Assembly: GCF_002368115.1 (NCBI RefSeq)
Contig: NZ_AP018316.1
Location: 3,155,335-3,219,334 of the forward strand
Source of the DNA: Dolichospermum compactum NIES-806
Lineage (GTDB): Bacteria; Cyanobacteriota; Cyanobacteriia; Cyanobacteriales; Nostocaceae
Length of the DNA: 64,000 nucleotides
Direction: 5' to 3'
This document shows positions 25,568 to 33,832 of the stretch, piece after piece. Numbering within the stretch: the stretch's first letter is position 1; the number at the start of each line of letters is the position of its first letter. Under the pieces are notes generated by a model. It was given only the letters and a program-made list of their open reading frames with translations, was not told where the DNA came from and did not search any database. Both the position numbers and the translations under genes were made by a program.

Positions 25568-26416
25568 TCAAATTCTTTTAATAGCCTCGTATGATAAGCC
25601 AGTTGATTCTGCAATAATTTCTATAGCTATATTTTGCTCTTTCAATGCTTTGGCAACCTTCTCAATACCCTTCTCAATTCCTTTCTCAATACCAACCTTT
25701 TCACCCTCTTCAAAGGCTGTATCAAATACATTTTTCACTTCTAAATACTGCACTAAACTCTTCTTATATTGTTCATACTGCTCCACATTTAAGTGAGATA
25801 TTTCCGCTATTTCAAACCCTTTTTTAAATATTGGTTCATTTAATATCGCGGGTATATGATTAAAACTTTCTAGATTCTTCAAAAAATACAGCCATTTATC
25901 AAAATGCGTTATTAATTCATTCTCTTGTTTATTGAATAACGGCATTTGTAGAAATTTAAAGTTTAACTTATCAAAGAAAATATCACCATCTTGATCTTTT
26001 AGACAGACATCGCGCCTAAATTTAGATGTTGTATTTTCGTCATACTCGAAATCTAAAATGGCGATAAAATAGACGGGTAGTAAAAAGAAATTCCAATCGC
26101 CTTTTTCCGACTGTTCACGAATGGGGAATGTGGAATAGAATAAGGCTCTATCTTTGAAATGCTTGATTTTTGCTTTTTGCATTTCCACAATAAACTTATC
26201 ACCAGTTTTACTTTCGCAATAAATATCAAATATGGCTTTACGTTCTGCTATGGTATCAGCTAGATTTTCTGGATTTTTAAAGGTTAATTGTTGAATTTGA
26301 TGATGTATTGGTAGAAGTTGGTTGAGAAAATCAATGAGTAAATCTTTACTGCCTTCTTCACCGAACAGTTTCTTAAAACCGAAATCTGTATAAGGATTAA
26401 AGTATTTTGCAGCCAT
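25568..26416 (-). CDS. Rpn-family recombination-promoting nuclease (PD-(D/E)xK), intact copy
   Basis: Full-length 282-residue Rpn protein, the family also called PD-(D/E)xK nuclease family transposase. The N-terminal signature is YFNPYTDFGFKKLFGEE; catalytic residues are Asp64 (IFDIYC) and Glu78/Gln80 (VEMQ), as in other Rpn nucleases. The C-terminal helix carries three tandem GIEK repeats (25658-25693), followed by VAKALKEQNIAIEIIAESTGLSYEAI, a small helical domain. E. coli Rpn proteins are DNA nucleases that restrict phage and are held in check by their own C-terminal fragment. A GTG at 25753 inside the gene would give a 61-residue C-terminal product. Two damaged copies lie directly downstream. 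Confidence 0.88.
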   Translation of the reverse strand: MAAKYFNPYTDFGFKKLFGEEGSKDLLIDFLNQLLPIHHQIQQLTFKNPENLADTIAERKAIFDIYCESKTGDKFIVEMQKAKIKHFKDRALFYSTFPIREQSEKGDWNFFLLPVYFIAILDFEYDENTTSKFRRDVCLKDQDGDIFFDKLNFKFLQMPLFNKQENELITHFDKWLYFLKNLESFNHIPAILNEPIFKKGFEIAEISHLNVEQYEQYKKSLVQYLEVKNVFDTAFEEGEKVGIEKGIEKGIEKVAKALKEQNIAIEIIAESTGLSYEAIKRI

Positions 26417-26563
26417 AACTACTCCTTTACGATAATTTTAATGAAATATTCGCTCAATAACTATGTGTTTAGAAACTTCTGTCTAATATTTCCCATATAG
26501 CACAAAAACCTAATTTTTCATGCCCATTTTCAAACGCTTTAGAGGTTGTTTGAAAAGTATTAG

Positions 26564-26737
26564 ATGAAACTGAATCAAATAGTAGAAATTCCTCCCATCA
26601 ATCCCATCGTCATAGAACATCGTCTACATCAGTTGACCTGTAATGGATGTGGTACTAAAACTCGTGCAGTATTACCAGAAGATGTGAACCCAAGTGGCTA
26701 CGGAGTAAGAGTAGTAGCACTAGTAGCATTGCGATAA
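26564..26737 (+). pseudogene. fragment of an IS66-family transposase
   Basis: A 57-residue frame contains EHRLHQLTCNGCGTKTRAVLP and SGYGVRVVALVALR, the zinc-finger region just before the catalytic domain of IS66 TnpC transposases. Everything else of the roughly 500-residue protein is missing on both sides. It lies just beyond the Rpn array and may mark an old insertion that brought or rearranged this segment. Confidence 0.78.
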
Positions 26738-27398
26738 AGGGGGCTGTTGGTAAACTGCGATCGCACACTATTCTTTTAGCCAATGCTTCATCTAAGGTCA
26801 AGGCACATGTGAGAGGATCAGAAAATGTCTAAGGCTGGTCAAATAACTCACAAACTGCGGGAACTTGGGCTTCACGCGATCGCCCTTTTACTCCTTCAGC
26901 AAGCCCTAAATACTAAATCCCATTGTTCGCTATTTGCTAACCTTCGTGCCAGTTCTCTACCATTACCAATGCGTTCTACCTGATGACCTGCCAAATATGA
27001 GTTTATTTACCCCATAACCCATATAAATAAAGGGTTTCATTGTTTTTGATGCCAAATTTATATCAAATTCACCGATGAATTAACGTAAAATCCTTACGGT
27101 ATAAGGATTTTAGGGTTTGACAAAATTATTTAGCATAGTAAGTACCGAAGAACCAAATAAAATCTGTTCAATTGAGAGTTTATACCTCTTTGCGTAGATT
27201 GACAATTAAATAACTGTTGTGTACACAAGTTGCACAATCAAAATTGTTATAAAGCTGACAACAACTCGATTTATTCCCATTTATTTTTTAAAATTTAGAC
27301 AATTAGCATTGTTAAAACCATTCACCTTCCGCCTATTGCACTAAAATTAGTAAACACCTAGCTGAGTTGTACAAACTTTTGAAATTAGGAGTGCATAC
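26738..27398. other. gene-free stretch before the DRTGG gene
   Basis: No open gene or clear repeat was recognised. Two HIP1-like GCGATCGC sites occur near 26758 and 26877. The 3' part (27030-27390) is AT-rich and probably contains the promoter of the gene at 27399. Confidence 0.4.
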
Positions 27399-28493
27399 GT
27401 GCCAACACCTGCCAAATATTTGCTGGTTGGATCAGTTGAAGCTTACAGTGGCAAATCTGCAACAGTTTTAGGTTTGTCTCATCAGCTAAAACAAAAAGGT
27501 TTGGATATTGCTTATGGCAAACCTTTGGGTAATTTTGTCAAGACATCTGCCAGAACAGTAGTTGAAGAAGATGTCCAGTTCATTACTCATCACCTTAACC
27601 TGCCAGACAACCGCATTGCTCCCACTTTATTATCTTTGGATGAAATTACCGTCCAGAAACGCTTACAGGGAGAAGACACAAATAACTATCAACAGTTACT
27701 AGTACATCAGTATTCACAAATACCAAAGAGTAATTTGGTACTGTTAGAAGGTCCGGCTAACTTATCGGAAGGAAATTTATTTGGATTATCCTTGCTGGAA
27801 CTGGCAGAAAAATTAGATGCGCCTGTACTCTTAATTAGTCGTTATCAATCACTGACTTCTGTTGAGTCATTGTTGTTTGCTAAACAGCAATTAGGTGAAA
27901 GGTTAATGGGTGTCGTGATTAACGAAGTCCCTCACGAACAATTAGAGGTAGTTCATACACTCTTACGCCCATTCTTAGAAAAACAGGGGATTTCCGTCCT
28001 CGCAACATTACCCAAAAGCGATATCCTCCGCAGTGTGAGCGTCGGGGAATTAGTCAAGCAGTTAAACGCGGAAGTCCTTTGTCGGAGCGATCGCCTAGAT
28101 TTATTAGTCGAAAGTCTGGCAATTGGGGCGATGAACGTCAACTCCGCCGTCAAATACTTCCGCAAACGTCAGAACATGGCAGTAGTCACAGGAGGCGATC
28201 GCGTTGAAATTCAACAAGCAGCCTTAGAAACATCTACCCAATGCCTCATCCTGACTGGACAACTGCCACCTCCTCCATTTATCCTCAACCGGGCCGAAGA
28301 GTTAGAAATCCCGATTTTATCAGTGGATTTAGACACTCTCACAACAGTAGAGATCATCGATCGCACCTTTGGTCAAGTCCGCGTCCATGAACCAATTAAA
28401 ATAGAGTGCATTCGCTCTCTTATGTCTGATCATTTTGATATTGACCGCTTATTATCCCAATTGGGATTCAATCCAGCGGCAGCATTATCATAA
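27399..28493 (+). CDS. BioD-like P-loop and DRTGG domain protein (phosphotransacetylase-like family)
   Basis: A 364-residue protein starting at GTG. Residues 5-215 resemble a BioD/CobQ-type P-loop domain (LLVGSVEAYSGKSATVLGL, LLEGPANLSEGNLFGLS, PVLLISRYQ), and residues 215-325 are a DRTGG domain (ILRSVSVGELVKQLNAEVL, AIGAMNVNSAVKYFR, AVVTGGDR). This pair forms the N-terminal regulatory part of long phosphotransacetylases, but no acetyltransferase domain follows, so annotation as an enzyme would be wrong. It is a conserved stand-alone protein in cyanobacteria of unknown function. It is convergent with ycf66. Confidence 0.85.
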   Translation: MPTPAKYLLVGSVEAYSGKSATVLGLSHQLKQKGLDIAYGKPLGNFVKTSARTVVEEDVQFITHHLNLPDNRIAPTLLSLDEITVQKRLQGEDTNNYQQLLVHQYSQIPKSNLVLLEGPANLSEGNLFGLSLLELAEKLDAPVLLISRYQSLTSVESLLFAKQQLGERLMGVVINEVPHEQLEVVHTLLRPFLEKQGISVLATLPKSDILRSVSVGELVKQLNAEVLCRSDRLDLLVESLAIGAMNVNSAVKYFRKRQNMAVVTGGDRVEIQQAALETSTQCLILTGQLPPPPFILNRAEELEIPILSVDLDTLTTVEIIDRTFGQVRVHEPIKIECIRSLMSDHFDIDRLLSQLGFNPAAALS

Positions 28494-28545
28494 AATTGTC
28501 CAGATTCCCTTGATTTATCAGAATCAGCAGCGTAAATCCCCTTAA

Positions 28546-29469
28546 TTACTCCTCAACTGGTTTATTTAAAGGTATTTGTTCTGGCAATGCTTCCCCAACT
28601 GGTTTAACTTCCTCAACAGTCAGATCAGATTTTTCGGCTGCTTCTGCCGCCAATAACTCCGATATCACTGAATTTGGGGAACTTACTTCTGGCGCACTTG
28701 CCATTTCGCTAGTTTCTTCTCTGGCAATCACCACCTCAGTTTGAGTGATCTCTACCACAGTTTCAGTTTCTCCTGTGATAGACGACTCGGAAATCACCAC
28801 CTCAGTTTGAGTGATCTCTACCACAGTTTCCGGTGCTGTTGGTGGAATTACCTGTTCTTCCTTTATGACAGTGGGTGGAGTTGGTGCTACTTCTACCACC
28901 TCCAACATAGAAGATTGAGCAAAAGTCTCTTCAGACGAAGTTTCAGTTGTAATTGCTGGGGTAGCAGTTACCGACTCATCTGGTAATAATGATGGTGGCG
29001 TTGCTTCAGTTCCATTTGTTTGCAAAATCTCTGCGGCAGTTTTAATTACAGGCTTTTTATTCACAGTCTGCTGTATTTTCGCCTTAGCACCACCAAACAC
29101 ACTAGCAACAAAGCTTGATAACTGTCCAAATTTCTCTTTTACAGAAAACTTTGACATTTGTTCTTGAAAACTCACCTTAATTAGCTCAGGACTGGGGAGA
29201 GGAGTTTGTTGTCCTGCGGGGGCAAGTTGTCGCCGCAATGAAAGGGTTTGTGCCACAAACCATACCAACATTGCCACACTAGCTACATGACCTAGTAACA
29301 GCCCCCCAGTAATTCGAGATGCAAAAATCCATAACACTAAAGCGTAGAATAGTCCAACACCACTCCAGATAAAATCATTCTTGCGATGGATTTCTGGAAA
29401 CAAGAAAGCTGATAGATAAATGGCGAGACTGCCAACAGCAACTACCAACGCTAGAAAATAAGCCAGCAT
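28546..29469 (-). CDS. ycf66: Ycf66 family protein
   Basis: Ycf66 is a plastid/cyanobacterial membrane protein of unknown function. The N-terminal 85 residues have three hydrophobic segments (LAYFLALVVAVGSLAIYLSAFLF, IWSGVGLFYALVLWIFAS, GHVASVAMLVWFVAQ) and then LSLRRQL, the family signature. The remaining 220 residues are a low-complexity acidic tail rich in E, T, V and P. It contains the repeated block ETVVEITQTEVVI (DNA copies near 28729-28766 and 28796-28832), so its length is probably variable. The start codon lies 3 bases after the stop of a truncated tnpB. Confidence 0.88.
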   Translation of the reverse strand: MLAYFLALVVAVGSLAIYLSAFLFPEIHRKNDFIWSGVGLFYALVLWIFASRITGGLLLGHVASVAMLVWFVAQTLSLRRQLAPAGQQTPLPSPELIKVSFQEQMSKFSVKEKFGQLSSFVASVFGGAKAKIQQTVNKKPVIKTAAEILQTNGTEATPPSLLPDESVTATPAITTETSSEETFAQSSMLEVVEVAPTPPTVIKEEQVIPPTAPETVVEITQTEVVISESSITGETETVVEITQTEVVIAREETSEMASAPEVSSPNSVISELLAAEAAEKSDLTVEEVKPVGEALPEQIPLNKPVEE

Positions 29470-29472
29470 TTT

Positions 29473-29769
29473 TTAATACCCCTTGCTATTTAATTCAAAG
29501 AAAGACGCTGTAGTGATATTTAGTGTTGTCGCCTGTAAAACTTGACTGTAACAATCAGCTAACCATGCAGTATCTTCAGCTTTTTTGAGTGTTGGGAGAA
29601 ATGCGTTGAGTGCTGCACGGCTAAGTCCTTTACCCGTCTCTTTATAAGTCTCAATAGATTTATTCAGAGCATAATTCCACCACCAACGAGCGCAACTAAA
29701 GGTTTGGGCTAATAGTATTTGCTGTTCTTTAGATGGGTATAACCGGACTAGTACCGCTTTGTGTAGCAC
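29473..29769 (-). pseudogene. 5' fragment of an IS200/IS605-family tnpB (OrfB)
   Basis: Only the first 98 of about 400 residues remain: AVLVRLYPSKEQQILLAQTFSCARWWWNYALN and YSQVLQATTLNITTASFF are the helix-turn-helix N terminus of TnpB/OrfB. The RuvC nuclease and zinc-finger parts are gone. It keeps a near-perfect ribosome binding site (AAGGAGGTGAT, about 29776-29786) before its GTG start. The stop codon falls 3 bases before ycf66, on the same strand, so translation could couple to ycf66. Confidence 0.88.
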
Positions 29770-30044
29770 TTAAATCACCTCCTTTGATATATCTAGTTTA
29801 GCAGGATATATTATTCCTGATAAAAGTGTCATACAAATACATAATATTGGAAAAACCTCAAATGTTCTCTGCCCTTACGGCGATTTAGCTAAAATCAATT
29901 ATTGATCTGGGTGATGATTTCTTCACTTCTACAAAAACTCTTAATATCTTCTTTAGGAGTGAAGCCAAAATCTCGGACTACCCTTAAAGAGAAAGGATCT
30001 GCACGAGAAAGAGCCAAACCCAAACAAAAGATTTAAACTGAACT

Positions 30045-31475
30045 ATGACACTACAAAGCTTTGGTGTGATTGGATTAGCAGTTATGGGCGAAAACATCGC
30101 ACTTAACGTAGAAAGAAATGGCTTCCCAATTGCAGTTTACAACCGCTCTCGTGAAAAAACCGATGCCTTCATGGCGCACCGCGCCCCAGGACGGAACGTT
30201 AGAGCCGCTTTTAGCCTCGAACAATTTGTCGCCTCATTGGAACGTCCCCGCAAAATTTTGGTGATGGTACAAGCTGGTAAGCCTGTTGATGCGGTAATTC
30301 AACAGCTTAAGCCTTTACTCCAAGAAGGTGATATTATTATTGATGGTGGTAACTCTTGGTTTGAAGATACCGAAAGACGCACTCAAGAACTAGAACCCAT
30401 CGGTTTACGCTATATCGGTATGGGTGTGAGTGGTGGTGAAGAAGGAGCTTTAAATGGACCTTCTCTCATGCCCGGTGGAACAAGAAGCTCCTATGAGTAC
30501 CTATCCCCCATTTTCAACAAAATCGCGGCTCAAGTTGATGATGGTCCTTGTGTAACCTACATTGGTCCTGGTGGTTCTGGACACTATGTAAAAATGGTTC
30601 ACAACGGTATTGAGTACGGCGATATGCAATTAATTGCAGAAGCCTACGATTTGCTGAAAAATGTGGCTGGTTTAAGTGCAGCACAACTCCACGAAGTGTT
30701 TGCTCAATGGAATACAACTGACGAACTCAACTCATTTTTGATTGAGATTACAGCCAATATTTTCCCCTACGTAGATCCAGAAAGCAAGATTCCTCTCGTT
30801 GACTTGATTGTTGACGCAGCCGGTCAAAAGGGAACTGGTCGTTGGACTGTACAAACTGCTTTAGAATTGGGTGTAGCGATTCCGACAATTACAGCAGCGG
30901 TAAATGCTCGAATTCTCTCTTCAATTCGAGATGAACGGATTGCTGCTTCTAAGGTCATCACTGGACCAAATGCTAAGTATGGTGGCGACATTGGGGCTTT
31001 TGTGAACATGGTGCGTGATGCTCTCTATTGTTCCAAAATCTGTTCTTATGCTCAAGGTATGGCGCTGTTATCTACAGCTTCCAAAACTTACAATTGGGAA
31101 TTAAATCTGGGCGAAATGGCGCGGATTTGGAAAGGTGGTTGTATTATTCGGGCTGGCTTCTTGAATAAGATTAAGAAAGCATTTGACGAAAATCCAGCTT
31201 TACCTAACTTGTTGTTAGCACCTGAATTTAAGCAAACAATTCTGGATAGACAAGCTGCTTGGCGGGAAGTAATTGTGACTGCGGCTAAGTTGGGTATTCC
31301 TGTACCTGCTTTTAGTGCTTCTCTAGATTACTTCGATAGTTACCGCCGCGATCGCTTGCCACAAAACTTAACTCAAGCACAACGCGACTATTTCGGTGCT
31401 CACACCTACAAACGTACCGACAAAGAAGGATCTTTCCACACCGAGTGGGTTCCCATTGCTGAAGCTCAGAAGTAA
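30045..31475 (+). CDS. gnd: 6-phosphogluconate dehydrogenase (decarboxylating)
   Basis: Oxidises 6-phosphogluconate to ribulose 5-phosphate and CO2, making NADPH in the oxidative pentose phosphate pathway. At 476 residues it is a full-length long-type enzyme. The NADP-binding start is FGVIGLAVMGENIALNVERNGF; the substrate region includes GGEEGALNGPSLMPGG, HYVKMVHNGIEYGDMQLIAEA and the C-terminal AQRDYFGAHTYKRTDKEG. All are intact. It is a single gene followed by a GC-rich hairpin at 31538. In heterocysts this pathway is a main source of reductant. Confidence 0.98.
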   Translation: MTLQSFGVIGLAVMGENIALNVERNGFPIAVYNRSREKTDAFMAHRAPGRNVRAAFSLEQFVASLERPRKILVMVQAGKPVDAVIQQLKPLLQEGDIIIDGGNSWFEDTERRTQELEPIGLRYIGMGVSGGEEGALNGPSLMPGGTRSSYEYLSPIFNKIAAQVDDGPCVTYIGPGGSGHYVKMVHNGIEYGDMQLIAEAYDLLKNVAGLSAAQLHEVFAQWNTTDELNSFLIEITANIFPYVDPESKIPLVDLIVDAAGQKGTGRWTVQTALELGVAIPTITAAVNARILSSIRDERIAASKVITGPNAKYGGDIGAFVNMVRDALYCSKICSYAQGMALLSTASKTYNWELNLGEMARIWKGGCIIRAGFLNKIKKAFDENPALPNLLLAPEFKQTILDRQAAWREVIVTAAKLGIPVPAFSASLDYFDSYRRDRLPQNLTQAQRDYFGAHTYKRTDKEGSFHTEWVPIAEAQK

Positions 31476-31537
31476 GACACTTTTGGTTAGGCTTTCAAGT
31501 TAATTCTTGTTGTTAATTTCGGCAAAATTCACTGTAG

Positions 31538-31556
31538 GGGCGGGGTTTCCCCGCCC
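31538..31556 (+). terminator. GC-rich perfect hairpin after gnd
   Basis: GGGCGGGG and CCCCGCCC flank TTT, followed by TTCTAATTAA. It lies 62 bases after gnd and faces the decayed gene at 31559. It may act for both directions, but the T run is weak. The sequence is also a common cyanobacterial extragenic palindrome. Confidence 0.45.
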
Positions 31557-31558
31557 TT

Positions 31559-31987
31559 CTAATTAATATCATCTAGAAATACTTGTTTATTCTCATCTAT
31601 ATCTAATTGTTGTAAACATTTCGCAAAATCTAACAATGATTTATTTTTTCTCAGAGTCTGGTTATTAATTTCAATATATGCTGCTATTTTAGATGATTGG
31701 CTTTCTTCATATTGCCGTTCTTTCAAATTTTTGGGTTTATCTTGGAGATTAGGATTATGCTTAATTAATATTTCGCGTTATAACTTTACTAAACATTCCT
31801 TGACACCATTTCCACCTGATTCAGCTTCTGCTATCAAATCTGTTTGTCCACGTTGTTTACTATTAGCGAATTTTATCCATTCTTGATTATTTCGATGATC
31901 AGCATTTTTTGTGAAAAAGCAGCATATACCCAAATAATCAACTAATAACCAAGCTTCAAGTTCTTGAACCATAGGAAAATATTTCAC
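31559..31987 (-). pseudogene. decayed hypothetical gene with one in-frame stop
   Basis: The first 69 residues start MKYFPMVQELEAWLLVDY and are interrupted by TAA at 31778-31780. The same frame continues for about 72 residues (REILIKHNPNLQDKPKN, AAYIEINNQTLRKNKSLLDFAKCL) to TAG at 31559-31561. The composition is protein-like throughout, so a single nonsense change best explains it. The VQELEAW start reminds me of DUF4276, but I do not claim membership. The upstream end may also be lost. Confidence 0.6.
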
Positions 31988-31994
31988 TCTTCCT

Positions 31995-32180
31995 TTAGAT
32001 AATTGTGCGATCGCTCTTTATGATGAGATAATTTATACAATTTATAATAATACAACCATCCTGTTGCCAGATAGTGATAACCCTAAGTAAGCGGCCATTA
32101 GGACCATGCCACTGACTTTTAACAGTAAACTGAGTTCCATAACCAGTTGGGGTAACATCTGCAATTTCAGGACATTCCAC
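31995..32180 (-). pseudogene. fragment of a small DUF6883-like protein
   Basis: The frame encodes VECPEIADVTPTGYGTQFTVKSQWHGPNGRLLRVITIWQQDG, which reads like the C-terminal part of small cyanobacterial proteins of the DUF6883 kind, with YGTQF and WQQDG as landmarks. The N-terminal half is absent because a stop codon lies shortly upstream, and the last 18 residues look frameshifted. It is next to another decayed gene. Confidence 0.4.
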
Positions 32181-32335
32181 AGCTTTTATTTTATTATATC
32201 ACTCTTGAGAACTTCCCAGTTATATAGGTTATATCCGGCTAAAGCCAAATATCCTGATTTATCACTTTTAGGCTGATACACCAGTAAGTATTTTGTGATC
32301 TTAGCATCCTGAATTACTAAATTTGATAGTATTGT

Positions 32336-32481
32336 CAATACCTTGTCCATTTCCTGTAGGTTGGGTTAAGCGACAGCGCAACCCAACGCATTTGTTGGGT
32401 TTCATGCTAATTGCTCCGCAATGCTAACGCGAACAACCCAACCTACAAATCAAGGCTTTTTCTAATTTGGACAAGGTATTG
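32336..32481. repeat. nested palindromic element (outer CAATACCTTGTCC, inner GTAGGTTGGGT)
   Basis: Outer perfect 13-base inverted ends CAATACCTTGTCC (32336-32348) and GGACAAGGTATTG (32469-32481) enclose a complete GTAGGTTGGGT element (32356-32446), itself with inverted ends and internal TTGCTCCGCAATGCTAACGC arms. It appears that one repeat carries or has captured the other. It fills part of the roughly 470-base gap before the Uma2 gene. Confidence 0.7.
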
Positions 32482-32649
32482 ATTGTCATAACACTTATGT
32501 ATAATGATTTTATCTTTACTATCAAGATAGTAAACTGAGTATGAATATTCTGAGCAACTTAAATGATATAGTTAAGACATAAAAATGTAAAATAGCTAAT
32601 ATATTCCCTAGTTTTATCCATCTCAATTAAAATCCAAATAGAGGTGACA

Positions 32650-33207
32650 ATGGTTTTACAATTAGTCAGACACCAATTTACAGTTAAGCAATTTCACCAA
32701 ATGGCTGAATCTGGTATTTTGTCAGAAAATGATAGATTAGAATTAATTCGGGGGGAAATGATTGATATGTCACCTATTGGGACAAGACACGCAGGTTGTG
32801 TTCTATTTTTAAGTAACTTACTAATTTTGCTATTAGGAGGACGGGCTTTAATTAATGTACAGAATCCTGTAGAATTAGATGAAACTTCTGAACCCCAACC
32901 AGATATAGCATTATTAAAACCACGTCCAGATTTTTATAGAAATTCACACCCCCAACCAGAAGATATATTTTTGTTAATAGAGGTTGCCGATACAACTGTA
33001 AAATATGATCGGGAAGTGAAAATTCCTTTGTATGCAGAAGCAAATATTCCTGAAGTTTGGTTAGTAGATGTTAATCAAGAAGTTGTAGAAGTATATCGAA
33101 ATCCTCTCCAGGGAGTTTATCAAGATGTACAGAAGTTAGTAAAAAATGAGATTTTATCAATTTTAGCTTTTCCTGATGTGCATATTAATGTGAGTGAAAT
33201 ATTTTAA
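32650..33207 (+). CDS. Uma2-family (DUF820) PD-(D/E)xK-like protein
   Basis: Second Uma2 member in the window, 185 residues. It shows FTVKQFHQMAESGILSENDRLELIRGEMIDMSP, then EPQPDIALLKPR with the predicted catalytic Asp, and DIFLLIEVADTTVKYDREVKIPLYAEANIPEVWLVD with Glu and Lys. It is related to but clearly distinct from the protein at 14254-14835. The ATG at 32650 has a GAGG site five bases upstream; a GTG at 32644 overlaps that site. Physiological function is unknown. Confidence 0.88.
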   Translation: MVLQLVRHQFTVKQFHQMAESGILSENDRLELIRGEMIDMSPIGTRHAGCVLFLSNLLILLLGGRALINVQNPVELDETSEPQPDIALLKPRPDFYRNSHPQPEDIFLLIEVADTTVKYDREVKIPLYAEANIPEVWLVDVNQEVVEVYRNPLQGVYQDVQKLVKNEILSILAFPDVHINVSEIF

Positions 33208-33279
33208 AAATACAAAAATTACTAAGCTTATTGACAAAGTACCATTTTGATGTATGAACCAATAAATCTGATAAATGGT

Positions 33280-33309
33280 GTTGGGTTTCCTTGCGTCAAC
33301 CCAACCTAC
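33280..33309. repeat. half of a GTAGGTTGGGT element
   Basis: The segment TTGGGTTTCCTTGCGTCAAC plus ACCCAACCTAC equals the right half of the element at 12606-12680. The left end is absent. It lies between the Uma2 gene and the YkvA-like gene. Confidence 0.6.
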
Positions 33310-33329
33310 AATAACTCAACAGACAAATA

Positions 33330-33644
33330 CTACTTAACAGGGATAGAATCAACATCCACAGTTTCGCCAGCGGCAGGGGTATGATTAGCGGGATTGGTGG
33401 TACTATTTTCTACAGTCCCTTTTTTTGCCTTCCAACCATCAAGAACTAAGGAAGAAACTTCGGAAACAAATAAACTCAACAGTAAAACATCGTCAATTTG
33501 ACCAATAATAGGAATAAAATCTGGAGAGATATCTAAGGGGCTAATTAAATAGGCTACAGTGCCGATAATTATCCACCAACGGTATTTAGGATTGCGTAGT
33601 GTGTTCCGATACCATGTATAAAGGGATTGAATTGAGAAGTTCAT
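33330..33644 (-). CDS. YkvA-like (DUF1232) membrane protein
   Basis: DUF1232 protein of 104 residues: LYTWYRNTLRNPKYRWWIIIGTVAYLISPLDISPDFIPIIGQIDDVLLL contains the family core YLISPLDxxPDFIPxxGxxDD. One or two membrane segments are followed by a hydrophilic tail rich in T, N and P. Function is unknown. It is divergent from the ExbB-like gene, with about 190 bases between them. Confidence 0.9.
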   Translation of the reverse strand: MNFSIQSLYTWYRNTLRNPKYRWWIIIGTVAYLISPLDISPDFIPIIGQIDDVLLLSLFVSEVSSLVLDGWKAKKGTVENSTTNPANHTPAAGETVDVDSIPVK

Positions 33645-33832
33645 ACTCTTAACCTCCAGTGATTTTTTTATTTTGGCAAATAATCATCTAAACTCCCGGT
33701 GGGAATAACCGCCATATTGTGTATAGAAGATGTTACTCCTGAGTAATTAATAAGAAAAGTTTGTGAGTCATACAAAACTCTCTAAAATGAAAATGCCTTG
33801 ACTACTCGGAATGGAGAGAGGAAACCTACACA

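Larger units (their letters stand above)
24340..26507 (-). repeat. tandem array of three Rpn-gene units
   Basis: Three direct repeats, each with an Rpn-type gene plus about 100-150 bases of conserved upstream DNA including an AAGGAG site. Boundaries are marked by AGTCTATCA(A/T)TTGGCAT at 24340, 24684 and 25544. Unit 1 (24340-24683) has a large internal deletion, unit 2 (24684-25543) a frameshifting one, and unit 3 (25544-about 26507) is complete. High identity across units suggests recent duplication. Confidence 0.85.

Noticed and set aside
25554..25827. Plus-strand frames opposite the Rpn genes (SIPFSIPFSIP repeats)
   Set aside because: They are the reverse reading of the GIEK repeat and occur only where the minus gene is present.
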